Assembly: GCA_018658305.1 (NCBI GenBank)
Contig: JABHVM010000044.1
Span: forward strand, 1-32,823
Direction: 5' to 3'
Origin: Thiotrichales bacterium
GTDB lineage: Bacteria > Pseudomonadota > Gammaproteobacteria > GCF-002020875
DNA length: 32,823 nt
Under the pieces are notes generated by a model. The model was not told where the DNA came from and ran no database searches. It saw only the letters and a program-made list of their open reading frames with translations. Below, piece by piece: positions 25,273 through 32,823 of the stretch (position 1 is its first letter; every line of letters begins with the position of its first letter). The position numbers and the translations under genes were made by a program.

Positions 25273-26262
25273 GTCTGAATGTAGATTGTCCGGTGATATA
25301 TTACATAGCAAAAACTCTCTCTTGCCAGAGTCTACCATTACTGGAGGTCCGGCCATATAGACATCTATATTGAACATATCTGGATGGTCTGCTGATACTG
25401 CCTCATGCACATATCCAGTTCGTCCATCCCATGCTGCTTCATCAGACGCATCTGAGAGCACTGGGATATATCTGATATTTTCATGCTGCTCTGCCCACTC
25501 CTCTGCAAGACTATTTAGATAGAGATCTTGCAAATCTCTTGCTCCCCAGTAGATAAATATTTTGTTTTCAAGTCCAAGCTCAATCGCATGCTCTACCATT
25601 CCTTTGATTGGAGCAAACCCTGTACCCCCTGCCACTAGGACAATATCATTGTCGCTATCCTCACGCAAGAAGAAGGTTCCAAGTGGACCTTCAATACGAA
25701 GTATCTCTTTCTCTTGCATATCTTTAAATACATGCGGAGTAAATTTTCCACCCTCAACCATACGAATGTGGAGCTCTATTTCTGAGTCGTTATGCGGTGC
25801 ATTAGCGATAGAGAAAGCACGACGACTCTCATCTTCCATTATTATCTCAATATATTGACCTGCAAGAAACTGAAGAGTATCCTCTTCAGGCTGCTTTAGA
25901 AATATACGCATTACATCATCGGCAAGCTTCTCTATCCGAGACACTTTAACTGGCATAGTACGCACTTCAATCTCATCTGCTCCTGCTACTTCATGCACCT
26001 CTACCACTAAGTCGCTATTTGCCTCAGCTTTACAGCAGATAACCACGCCATCAGCAACCTCATCCGCAGTTAAAACATCAGGCTTATAATCGTCTTGATA
26101 GCTAAAGTCCCCACTTACTTTTGCTTTACAGTTTCCACAAAAACCATTTTGGCAGCCGTAAGGAAAACTGACCCCATGCTCTAAAGCCCCGTCTAGAATA
26201 TTGTCTCCATCTTTTAGCTGAAACTCATTACCGCTTGGTTGTAGTGTAACTTTGTTGCTCAT
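25243..26262 (-). CDS. 2Fe-2S/FAD/NAD(P)H reductase, AscD-like (CDP-6-deoxy-delta-3,4-glucoseen reductase family)
   Basis: A 339-residue soluble electron-transfer protein. The N-terminal plant-type ferredoxin domain has Cys37, Cys42 and Cys45 (YGCQNGFCGNC) and a fourth ligand at Cys76 or Cys77. The FAD-binding barrel carries RRAFSIAN (about 148-155), and the NAD(P) domain has LVAGGTGFAPIKG (about 209-221). The family name comes from 3,6-dideoxyhexose synthesis, but no sugar gene is nearby. It lies next to ubiD, where E. coli has the flavin reductase fre, so a flavin or UbiD-linked reduction is a plausible inference. It overlaps hemD tail-to-tail by 30 nt. Confidence 0.88.
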   Translation of the reverse strand: MSNKVTLQPSGNEFQLKDGDNILDGALEHGVSFPYGCQNGFCGNCKAKVSGDFSYQDDYKPDVLTADEVADGVVICCKAEANSDLVVEVHEVAGADEIEVRTMPVKVSRIEKLADDVMRIFLKQPEEDTLQFLAGQYIEIIMEDESRRAFSIANAPHNDSEIELHIRMVEGGKFTPHVFKDMQEKEILRIEGPLGTFFLREDSDNDIVLVAGGTGFAPIKGMVEHAIELGLENKIFIYWGARDLQDLYLNSLAEEWAEQHENIRYIPVLSDASDEAAWDGRTGYVHEAVSADHPDMFNIDVYMAGPPVMVDSGKREFLLCNISPDNLHSDSFEIAGKSE

Positions 26263-26357
26263 TCTCTTTTCCTTATATAAAAAATATCCAATTAACCTAC
26301 TAAATTTGTCAGCTATTATACCGATCTTTGCTATCTTGTGTTTTCTTATTCTTAAAT

Positions 26358-27827
26358 TTAATTAGTTATTCCTAGCTCTGCCCAGATCTCATCTACTCGA
26401 CTTACCACTGCCTCATCCATCTTAATAGGTGAACCCCACTCACGAGAGCTCTCACCTTCCCATTTATTGGTGGCATCCAATCCCATCTTAGAACCCAAAC
26501 CAGATACTGGCGAAGCGAAATCAAGATAGTCGATTGGTGTATTCTCGATAAGTGTTGTATCGCGAGCTGGATCTACTCTTGTAGTTATTGCCCAGATAAC
26601 ATCTTGCCAATTACGGAGATCTATATCCTCATCCAATACAATGATAAATTTGGTATACATAAACTGACGCAAAAATGACCAAACTCCCATCATAACTCGC
26701 TTGGCATGTCCTGGATACTGCTTGTTGATACTAACCAGCGCCATTCTATATGAGCATCCCTCTGGCGGCAGATAGAAGTCAACGATTTCTGGAAACTGTT
26801 TTTTCAAAATGGGGACAAAAACCTCATTCAATGCAACTCCCAATACTGCCGGCTCATCTGGTGGACGACCAGTATATGTAGAGTGGTAGATAGGGTTTTT
26901 ACGGTGAGTGATGCGTTCTATAGTAAAGACTGGGAACTGCTCAATCTCGTTGTAATACCCAGTATGATCCCCAAAAGGTCCCTCATCAGCTAGCTCATCA
27001 GGGTCAATTGTCCCCTCTAAAATAATTTCCGCTTTAGCTGGAACCTGTAGATCAGAACCGATAGATTTAACCAACTCAGTCTTAGAGCCACGAAGTAGTC
27101 CAGCAAATGCATATTCTGAAAGAGCGTCAGGTACAGGAGTGACCGCTGCCAAAATAGTTGCCGGATCTGCCCCCAACACAACTGAGACTGGAAATGGCTT
27201 ACCTGGATGTGTCAATTTCCACTCTCTAAAATCTATGGCGCCCCCACGATGTGAAAGCCAGCGCATAATCACTCTATTTTTACCGATCACTTGCTGTCGA
27301 TAGATTCCCAAATTTTGTCGCTCGCGTGCAGGACCTTTAGTTACAACCAATCCCCAAGTGATCAGCGGCGCTACATCTCCGGGCCAACAGGTCTGAATTG
27401 GGAATTTATTTAAATCAACCTCATCCCCCTCAATTACTATCTCTTGACACGCTCCTCGCGAACGCACTTTAGGCGACATATTCAAGACTTGTTTAAAAAT
27501 CGGCAACTTTTCCAAAGCATCCCTGAAACCTTTTGGTGGATCTGGCTCTTTTAGATAGGCGAGAATTTTACCGACTTCACGCAGATGCTCTACCGATTCT
27601 TGTCCCATTCCTAACGCTACTCGCTTAGGAGTACCGAACAAGTTAGCAAGTAGTGGAATTGAGCTATTTTTGGGATTTTCAAAAAGGAGTGCTGGACCGC
27701 CCGCCTTTAAAACTCTATCTGCAATCTCGGTGACCTCTAGATACGGATCAACCTCTCGCTTAATGCGGACCAGCTCTCCCTGCTCCTCTAGCTGATCAAT
27801 AAACTCTCTAAGATCTGACGCGTTCAT
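26358..27827 (-). CDS. ubiD: UbiD, 4-hydroxy-3-polyprenylbenzoate decarboxylase
   Basis: prFMN-dependent decarboxylation in ubiquinone synthesis; the cofactor is supplied by UbiX (6213-6836). The 489-residue length matches the family. Marks are [22 protein letters not shown] at the start, [24 protein letters not shown], and [11 protein letters not shown] with the acidic active-site region. The ATG overlaps the stop of the DUF2914 lipoprotein gene by 4 nt. Confidence 0.97.
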   Translation of the reverse strand: MNASDLREFIDQLEEQGELVRIKREVDPYLEVTEIADRVLKAGGPALLFENPKNSSIPLLANLFGTPKRVALGMGQESVEHLREVGKILAYLKEPDPPKGFRDALEKLPIFKQVLNMSPKVRSRGACQEIVIEGDEVDLNKFPIQTCWPGDVAPLITWGLVVTKGPARERQNLGIYRQQVIGKNRVIMRWLSHRGGAIDFREWKLTHPGKPFPVSVVLGADPATILAAVTPVPDALSEYAFAGLLRGSKTELVKSIGSDLQVPAKAEIILEGTIDPDELADEGPFGDHTGYYNEIEQFPVFTIERITHRKNPIYHSTYTGRPPDEPAVLGVALNEVFVPILKKQFPEIVDFYLPPEGCSYRMALVSINKQYPGHAKRVMMGVWSFLRQFMYTKFIIVLDEDIDLRNWQDVIWAITTRVDPARDTTLIENTPIDYLDFASPVSGLGSKMGLDATNKWEGESSREWGSPIKMDEAVVSRVDEIWAELGITN

Positions 27828-28465
27828 TTAGTATAAATAAAACTCTCTTGATGCAGTACGCTTCCATCTTTAGTGATAACTTTAACCGTCCATTCACCCT
27901 GCCAACCACTCATTAAATTCTTACTTGACCACACTCTCCAGCGCTTACCACGCACTTTACCAAGTGCTACTTTTGCCATCTCTCTGCCCTCATACTCCCA
28001 AAGATGGCTAATCTCTGCGCCCACCTGATTTTTTAAGTCACTAAAATAGAAAATTTTTCTCTTGTCTGTAGTGAGAAGGCAGATTGAATCAACAGGCTCT
28101 CTCTCTTTTCTAGATACAGCGCTAGTAAAGCTTCCACGAGATACCGCTGCGGATTTTGTCCACTCTGAACAGGCAACCGTCTCTGCCGCTTCGGCTGGAG
28201 ATTCAACTAACTCTATTGACTCTTTAAATTCTGCAGGCTCTGTAGACTTTGTAGACTCTTCTATACTTATAGACTTTTCTATATTTATAGACTCTGCCAC
28301 TAACTCTAGCGGCTCTACGACTATCTGCTCCACCTCTACACTCTCTACGCTTCTAACTTCAGCATCTATTATATTAGGCTCAGTCTCAACTTCAGTAGTA
28401 TCCGAACACCCAATCAATAGCAGAGCAGAGAATATTACTGCTATTAAACCTCTTATATTACTCAT
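27824..28465 (-). CDS. DUF2914-domain lipoprotein with acidic Glu/Ser linker
   Basis: A 213-residue putative lipoprotein with signal peptide and lipobox LLLIGC (Cys20). A low-complexity linker rich in Glu, Ser and Val follows (about 21-100). The C-terminal DUF2914 domain (about 115-213) shows [38 protein letters not shown] and GEWTVKVI. The role is unknown; DUF2914 looks like a small beta-domain. The antisense strand of the linker is also open, only because of the repetitive codons. It is coupled to ubiD by ATGA. Confidence 0.85.
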   Translation of the reverse strand: MSNIRGLIAVIFSALLLIGCSDTTEVETEPNIIDAEVRSVESVEVEQIVVEPLELVAESINIEKSISIEESTKSTEPAEFKESIELVESPAEAAETVACSEWTKSAAVSRGSFTSAVSRKEREPVDSICLLTTDKRKIFYFSDLKNQVGAEISHLWEYEGREMAKVALGKVRGKRWRVWSSKNLMSGWQGEWTVKVITKDGSVLHQESFIYTK

Positions 28466-28512
28466 TTTTTAGCCTCAATTTATTAAATCTTTCAATACTT
28501 AAAATAACCTTT

Positions 28513-29502
28513 CTATAGTGCAATTGCACTCAATACGGCTCGTTTTGGAGCTGGATATCCCTCTATTGTGAGAGTTTGATCTGCTGGATCTAAAAAATCT
28601 ATCAATGATTCAAACCTCATCCACTCAGTTACACGCTGCTCTTCAACTCTGGTATCACTAATATCGATACAGTGCACCTCTTTAAACCCAGCCCTTTCTA
28701 ACCAGTGCACCAACTCCGCAATCGATGGAATAAACCAAACATTGCGCATTTTAGCATAACGCCCAGCAGGAACTAAAATTTCTCCTTTTTTTCCATCTAT
28801 CACTAGAGTCTCTAAGATCAATTCACCACCAGATCGTAATGTTCCTCGCAACTGCTCTAAATGGTCAAACGGAGACTTACGATGATACAGCACTCCCATA
28901 GAGAAAGTTGTGTCAAACTTATGCAGTTTGCTTGGCACTGACTCTAGACCAACTGGTAAAAAATGGACTGAGTGCTCAGGAATATAGTTAGTAACAGCAT
29001 TAAACTGACAGAGAAATAGTAGATTAGGATCTACCCCCACCACCAAATCTGCGCCTGCACCTGCCATACGCAGTGCATAGTAACCATTGCCGCACCCTAC
29101 ATCTAAAACCATCCTCCCAGATAATGGTTGAATCTTATCTGCCAACCTACCCCACTTTAGATCTGAACGCCATTCACTATCTATATCTACACCAAAAATA
29201 TCAAACGGCCCCTTGCGCCAAGGATGTAAATTTTGCAGACTCTGTGCCAGAGTAGATCGCTCTTGCTCCGTAAGCTGATCTGCTTCCCCAACTCTTACCT
29301 GTGCAGAGTTAAGATCAACACTGTGAGCCAACTTAAGTTGGGGCAGTTCAGCTAAGGCGCCTAACCAACGAGGTAAGTTTCCATTGCGCCCATCTTCAAA
29401 CAGAGGAGGGAGCTCACTCGCCAGCAGCTTACTCCATTCACTCATATCCAGCTCATCTAAAACTCGCAGTGTCCGTTCTAAGTTAAGTGGAAGCTGACTC
29501 AT
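28513..29502 (-). CDS. cmoB: CmoB, tRNA U34 carboxymethyltransferase
   Basis: Uses carboxy-SAM to turn 5-hydroxyuridine at tRNA position 34 into 5-oxyacetyluridine. It is 329 residues from the ATG at 29502; a GTG one codon earlier directly abuts the cmoA stop. Marks are HPWRKGPFDIFGVDIDSEWRSDLKW, the SAM-fold motif VLDVGCGNGYYALRM and FSMGVLYHRKSPFDHLEQL. Its carboxy-SAM donor comes from CmoA, encoded directly upstream. Confidence 0.96.
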   Translation of the reverse strand: MSQLPLNLERTLRVLDELDMSEWSKLLASELPPLFEDGRNGNLPRWLGALAELPQLKLAHSVDLNSAQVRVGEADQLTEQERSTLAQSLQNLHPWRKGPFDIFGVDIDSEWRSDLKWGRLADKIQPLSGRMVLDVGCGNGYYALRMAGAGADLVVGVDPNLLFLCQFNAVTNYIPEHSVHFLPVGLESVPSKLHKFDTTFSMGVLYHRKSPFDHLEQLRGTLRSGGELILETLVIDGKKGEILVPAGRYAKMRNVWFIPSIAELVHWLERAGFKEVHCIDISDTRVEEQRVTEWMRFESLIDFLDPADQTLTIEGYPAPKRAVLSAIAL

Positions 29503-29505
29503 CAC

Positions 29506-30243
29506 TTAACGCAACGCAAGAATAGATACAAAGTTAAGTGCCTGAAAGATTACCTGCACCCTGTTAAATCCTACTTTATGCAGACGCTCTATATGTCTCT
29601 CTACAGTCTCGCTTACTAACACATCCTCTAGCGCACTGCGTTTCTGACTAATCTCCATCTCACTATATCCATTAGCGCGTTTAAATGAGTGGTGCAGATT
29701 ATTGATTCTCTGTTGCTGTTCTGGATCATTAAAATTTATCTTCTCAGAGAGCATAAATGCTCCTCCAGCGTTAATGCCTGTTGCGATCTTATGCAGTATA
29801 GCTTCTCTTTCAGCAAGTGGAATAAATTGGAGAGTAAAGTTCATAATAACTAATGATGCATTCTCAACTGTAGTATCACGCAGATCTTCACAACGCAGCT
29901 CAACTGGGTATCCCGTACTAAAGGATTTTCTACACTGCTCAACCATAGCAGTAGAGTTATCAACAGCCACCAACTCACAATCTCGCTCCTCCGCAATTTT
30001 ACGCATAGCTAGAGTGGCTCCTCCCAGTGATGTACCAAGATCATATCCTCTACTCTGCTCTTGGAGATAGGTCTCTGCCAACACTCCAACTAATGACAAC
30101 ACCATTCCGTAACCAGGAACAGAGCGGCTAATCATATCTTCAAAAACCCCAACCACCTCTTTATCAAAACGAAAATTCTCAATCAGATCGTGGGTGTGGC
30201 TATAGATGGAATCTCTCTTCACTCTCTTTTGTAACTCCTGCAC
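29506..30243 (-). CDS. cmoA: CmoA, carboxy-S-adenosyl-L-methionine synthase
   Basis: Makes carboxy-SAM from SAM and prephenate for the neighbouring CmoB. The 245-residue protein has FRFDKEVVGVFEDMISRSVPGY near the N terminus, the SAM motif YDLGTSLGGATLAMRKI, VAVDNSTAMVEQC, and NFTLQFIPLAERE. The start overlaps the prlC stop by one base (TAATG). Order prlC-cmoA-cmoB with no gaps implies one transcript. Confidence 0.96.
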   Translation of the reverse strand: MQELQKRVKRDSIYSHTHDLIENFRFDKEVVGVFEDMISRSVPGYGMVLSLVGVLAETYLQEQSRGYDLGTSLGGATLAMRKIAEERDCELVAVDNSTAMVEQCRKSFSTGYPVELRCEDLRDTTVENASLVIMNFTLQFIPLAEREAILHKIATGINAGGAFMLSEKINFNDPEQQQRINNLHHSFKRANGYSEMEISQKRSALEDVLVSETVERHIERLHKVGFNRVQVIFQALNFVSILALR

Positions 30244-32288
30244 TAATTAATTCCTGAATGTCGTAGCAGTGCATCTATCTGAGGCTCACGCCCACGGAAC
30301 TCTATAAAGAGCTCCATCGGATCGCGCGCTCCACCCTGCTCTAAGATTGAAGATAAGAAACGCAACCCCGCTTCTTTATCAAAAATTCCGCTCTCTTCAA
30401 AACTTGAGAATGCGTCTGAACTCAACACCTCAGCCCATTTGTAACTGTAATATCCTGCAGCATAACCGCCTGCGAAGATGTGGGAGAAGCTGTGAGGAAA
30501 GCGGTTAAAAGATGGAGGAGACATTACGGAAACTGATTCTCTGACCTCGTCCAGCACCTCATATATTGCTCTTTTAGGATTAAGGTGAATCTTAAAATCG
30601 AAGAGCGAAAACTCTAACTGACGCACCATCACCATCCCCGATTGAAAATTACGCGATGCAAGCAGCTGCTCAAACTTATCTTGCGGCAGCGGATCTCCAC
30701 TCTGATAGTGCCCTGAAAATAGAGGGAGCGCCTCCTCTTGCCAACACCAGTTCTCCATAAATTGGCTCGGTAACTCTACCGCATCCCACGGAACCCCTGC
30801 AATTCCAGAGATGCTTGGAAAATCTATCTGAGTCAACATATGGTGTAGCCCATGCCCAAGCTCGTGAAAAAGTGTTAACACTTCATCGTGTGTCAACAGT
30901 GCGGGATCGTCCCCCAGTGGTGGAGTGAAGTTACAGGTGAGGTAGGCAACTGGAATTTGCACGCCTAAATCTGTTTTGTGACGAGTAACACAATCGTCCA
31001 TCCACGCTCCTCCCCGTTTATGTTGACGAGAGTAGAGGTCTGTATAGAACTCTCCACGCACCTCTCCGATCTCATCAGTAATACGGAAAAATTGAACACT
31101 CTGTTCCCAGACATCAACACCATCAATCTGTTTAATATTGATTCCATATAGACGATGCACAATTTCAAACATCCCCTCCATCACTCGCTCAATTGGAAAC
31201 CACGGTTTCAGCTCCTCTTCCGACAAACTGTAACGATCCTGTTTAAGTTTTTCTGAATAGTAGGCAACATCCCACGCCTGGAGCTCATCAACCGTAGCAA
31301 AATCTCGCAACTCTTGTAACTCAGCTTTTGCCACCATCAAAGAGCGATCTGCTAGATCTTCTAAAAAAGAGAGCACCTGCTCTGAAGAGTCTGCCATTTT
31401 AGTTGAGAGCGAATACTCGGCATAATTGGCAAATCCCAAGAGCTCTGCTTTCTCTTGGCGCAATTTACGAATCTCCTCCATAACTGGAGTATTATCAAAT
31501 TTAATATCATGTGGACCTTGATCTGAAGCACGAGTCACAAATGCTTCATAGAGTTCTGCCCGCAACTCACGGTTATCCGCATAGGTCATCACCGCAATAT
31601 AGGATGGAAAATCTAAAGTAAAGAGCCAACCATCTTCACCCTCCTCTATCTTCTCTCGCTCCTCCGCACTCTGCCGAGCCTGCGCCTTAGCAGAGTCTGA
31701 CAGCCCCACGAGCAATGACTCATCTCGAACAAGTTTTTCCCAGCTATTGGTAGCGTCTAAAACATTCTCCCCAAATTTTGAGGTGAGCTTAGAGAGCTCT
31801 TGGCTTATTTCACGATAACGCTCCTGCTCGGCTGGTTGTAGATCAATCCCCGAAAGGTGAAAATCTCGTAGAGCATTCTCAATAATTTTTTTCTGCGATG
31901 GCTCCAACATCCGAAACTTTTTACTCTCAGAGATATTTTGAAACAGCGTATAGAGCCCCTTATGTTGCCCCATCTCAGTTGCGTAATCAGAGAGCAGTGG
32001 AAGCACCTCATTATAAGCATCTCGCAACTCTGGACTATTCTTAACAGAATTAAGATGACTAACTGGCGACCAAGCGCGCCCGAGTTTATCCTCCATTGTC
32101 TCTAACGGCTGAATCACACTGTCCCAATCTGCCTCAACCTCACTGCTCAACAACTGTTCCACCATAGCACGATTATCTGCCAATAGCGTCTCAATAGCAG
32201 GCTTAACCTGCTCAGGTTTAATTGCCGAAAAATTAGGAAGCCCATCAAGAGCAAGAAGAGGATTATTTAATATAGTATTAGTAGTCAT
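30243..32288 (-). CDS. prlC: Oligopeptidase A (PrlC), M3 family zinc metallopeptidase
   Basis: Cytoplasmic zinc endopeptidase that degrades oligopeptides and cleaved signal peptides. At 681 residues it is almost exactly the E. coli length (680). The zinc site HELGH lies at about residue 470 in LFHELGHGLHHM, with the third-ligand glutamate about 28 residues later (AVELPSQFMENW). It starts MTTNTILNNPLLALDGLPNFSAI, typical of PrlC. No clear Shine-Dalgarno site is visible before the ATG. Confidence 0.97.
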   Translation of the reverse strand: MTTNTILNNPLLALDGLPNFSAIKPEQVKPAIETLLADNRAMVEQLLSSEVEADWDSVIQPLETMEDKLGRAWSPVSHLNSVKNSPELRDAYNEVLPLLSDYATEMGQHKGLYTLFQNISESKKFRMLEPSQKKIIENALRDFHLSGIDLQPAEQERYREISQELSKLTSKFGENVLDATNSWEKLVRDESLLVGLSDSAKAQARQSAEEREKIEEGEDGWLFTLDFPSYIAVMTYADNRELRAELYEAFVTRASDQGPHDIKFDNTPVMEEIRKLRQEKAELLGFANYAEYSLSTKMADSSEQVLSFLEDLADRSLMVAKAELQELRDFATVDELQAWDVAYYSEKLKQDRYSLSEEELKPWFPIERVMEGMFEIVHRLYGINIKQIDGVDVWEQSVQFFRITDEIGEVRGEFYTDLYSRQHKRGGAWMDDCVTRHKTDLGVQIPVAYLTCNFTPPLGDDPALLTHDEVLTLFHELGHGLHHMLTQIDFPSISGIAGVPWDAVELPSQFMENWCWQEEALPLFSGHYQSGDPLPQDKFEQLLASRNFQSGMVMVRQLEFSLFDFKIHLNPKRAIYEVLDEVRESVSVMSPPSFNRFPHSFSHIFAGGYAAGYYSYKWAEVLSSDAFSSFEESGIFDKEAGLRFLSSILEQGGARDPMELFIEFRGREPQIDALLRHSGIN

Positions 32289-32360
32289 AATATAGCTATT
32301 TTACAGCAACTATAAACTTATTATTTAGCAAACATTACAGCTCTCTCATCCGAAACCCAA

Positions 32361-32507
32361 AGGGGGTCAGGTCTTTACTTTTGCACTATACGCTAGTTCA
32401 GTCAGCTATGCTGTTCCACTTCCCTGCTTATAACTAGATTACTCTCATTCAATATTGATACTGTGCTTACCCAATAACCAGAATAAATAAATTGCACTCT
32501 GACCCTA
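32361..32507. mobile_element. Small non-coding element with GGGTCAG inverted ends (MITE- or RAYT-associated-like remnant)
   Basis: GGGTCAG at 32364-32370 is matched by CTGACCC at 32499-32505. The outer sequences extend the similarity: left GGGGGTCAGGTCTTTACTTTTGCA, given here as two parts GGGGGTCAG (32362-32370) and GTCTTTACTTTTGCA (32371-32385); right, reverse-complemented, AGGGTCAGAGTGCAATTT. From memory such ends commonly flank IS200/Y1-type (REP-associated) transposase genes in gammaproteobacteria. The roughly 145 bp here has no ORF, so it would be a non-autonomous or decayed copy. Confidence 0.5.
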
Positions 32508-32623
32508 ATTATTTCTCTACTCCTGAGAATATAAAAAGTCAATTTACAATTATTGATGCATCACACCTCGAAGTTCCTCGGAGCTCTGATGAGGTTCTAG
32601 TTGAATGGTTGCGCAAACAATGA
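32507..32623 (+). pseudogene. 5'-truncated ORF ending two bases before the attC core (possible broken cassette gene)
   Basis: This reading frame is open from 32459 to the TGA at 32621-32623 but has no ATG. The coding-like part reads NYFSTPENIKSQFTIIDA and then SHLEVPRSSDEVLVEWLRKQ. It begins where the GGGTCAG element ends, so the 5' part of a gene seems to have been replaced by the element. The stop lies just at the edge of the attC site, as in integron cassettes. The product is not recognised; a TTG at 32492 is an unconvincing start. Confidence 0.45.
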
Positions 32624-32696
32624 TCTAACAAGGCAATTACAGACCGATCCAAAAACCGCTGCGCGTTTTTTGGGCGGCTGAATTGCGACGTTAGGC
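32623..32696 (+). other. Integron-type attC recombination site
   Basis: R'' box ATCTAAC (32623-32629) fits RYYYAAC; R' box GTTAGGC (32690-32696) fits GTTRRRY. Between them are complementary L boxes, GCAATT (32633-32638) with AATTGC (32681-32686), then an imperfect stem (CAG..CCG with CGG..CTG; CCAAAAA with TTTTTTGG) around the loop CCGCTGCGCG. The length of about 74 bp is within the attC range. It follows directly on an ORF stop, the usual cassette layout. Confidence 0.8.
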
Positions 32697-32823
32697 TTTG
32701 AAAACCAAAAAAATATAAACCGCACAATTATGTTACAATTGATCTTAATTTAAAAACTATAAATAATGCTGAGTTAACTTTCATATTAATTCGATATATT
32801 TATAGATACTTACATTATTTTAG
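32697..32823. other. Sequence beyond attC; no gene seen
   Basis: An AT-rich 127-bp tail. It would be the 5' part of the next cassette if an array continues outside the window. The only ATG-led frame near the attC is seven codons long. Nothing else can be supported. Confidence 0.4.

Noticed and set aside
25243-26262. Dideoxysugar (O-antigen) gene cluster suggested by the AscD-like family
   Set aside because: No sugar nucleotidyltransferase, dehydratase or glycosyltransferase is nearby; neighbours are hemD and ubiD.
28062-28472. 136-codon plus-strand ORF rich in Ser, Asp and Ile
   Set aside because: Antisense of the repetitive linker of the DUF2914 lipoprotein; the minus-strand product has a signal peptide and a recognisable domain.
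1-32823. CRISPR array, tRNA or rRNA genes
   Set aside because: No regularly spaced repeats of 25-40 bp, no tRNA cloverleaf with a GGTTCRANYCC arm in gaps, and no rRNA-like conserved stretch were noticed on reading; a computed scan was not possible.

Overview
The window reads as a stretch of chromosome from an AT-rich gammaproteobacterium. The evidence is the gene content and order: hslV-hslU-DUF971-ubiE-ubiB, lptM-lysA-dapF-DUF484-xerC (the order I recall from Pseudomonas), cmoA-cmoB, ubiD beside a flavin/Fe-S reductase, and a ccmG-ccmH-ccmI cytochrome c maturation block. It makes ubiquinone, c-type cytochromes, haem and cobalamin, so it respires. The species cannot be named from this sequence.

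Layout. (1) Positions 1-4690, minus strand: a cobalamin operon, read from a strong sigma70-type promoter and a B12 riboswitch through cbtB, cbtA, cobB, cobO, cobM/cbiF and cbiX, which runs off the left edge. Cobalt uptake and corrin-ring enzymes are thus under one B12 feedback switch. (2) 4735-6203, plus strand: a PGPGW-type membrane protein and an SppA-like S49 peptidase. (3) 6213-12053, minus strand: ubiX, a YcgN-like Cys-cluster protein, ubiB, ubiE, a DUF971 protein, and the HslUV protease. (4) 12164-12503, minus strand: an orphan 61-residue gene with its own promoter, Shine-Dalgarno site and terminator. (5) 12538-14404, plus strand: an unrecognised three-gene unit of two tandem membrane-anchored, methionine-rich coiled-coil proteins and an exported ankyrin-repeat protein. 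(6) 14436-23419, minus strand, tightly packed: thioredoxin-like protein, argH, ccmG, ccmH, ccmI, two tiny membrane ORFs, an enlarged LptM-like lipoprotein, lysA, dapF, DUF484, xerC. (7) 23526-25272, plus strand: hemC-hemD. hemD runs tail-to-tail into the next unit with a 30-nt overlap. (8) 25243-32288, minus strand: AscD-like reductase, ubiD, a DUF2914 lipoprotein, cmoB, cmoA, prlC. (9) 32289-32823: no intact gene. It holds a small element with GGGTCAG inverted ends, a 5'-truncated ORF and a well-formed integron-type attC site.

Links between genes. UbiX makes the prenylated flavin that UbiD needs, and UbiE and UbiB act later in the same ubiquinone pathway. HemC and HemD make uroporphyrinogen III, the precursor of both haem (for cytochromes matured by CcmGHI) and cobalamin (region 1). 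CmoA makes carboxy-SAM for CmoB. DapF and LysA are the last steps from LL-DAP to lysine.

Most of the window is ordinary housekeeping DNA. The parts least explained by known families are the methionine-rich coiled-coil/ankyrin unit, the small ORFs behind ccmI, the 61-residue orphan, the extended LptM, and the attC-bearing right edge.
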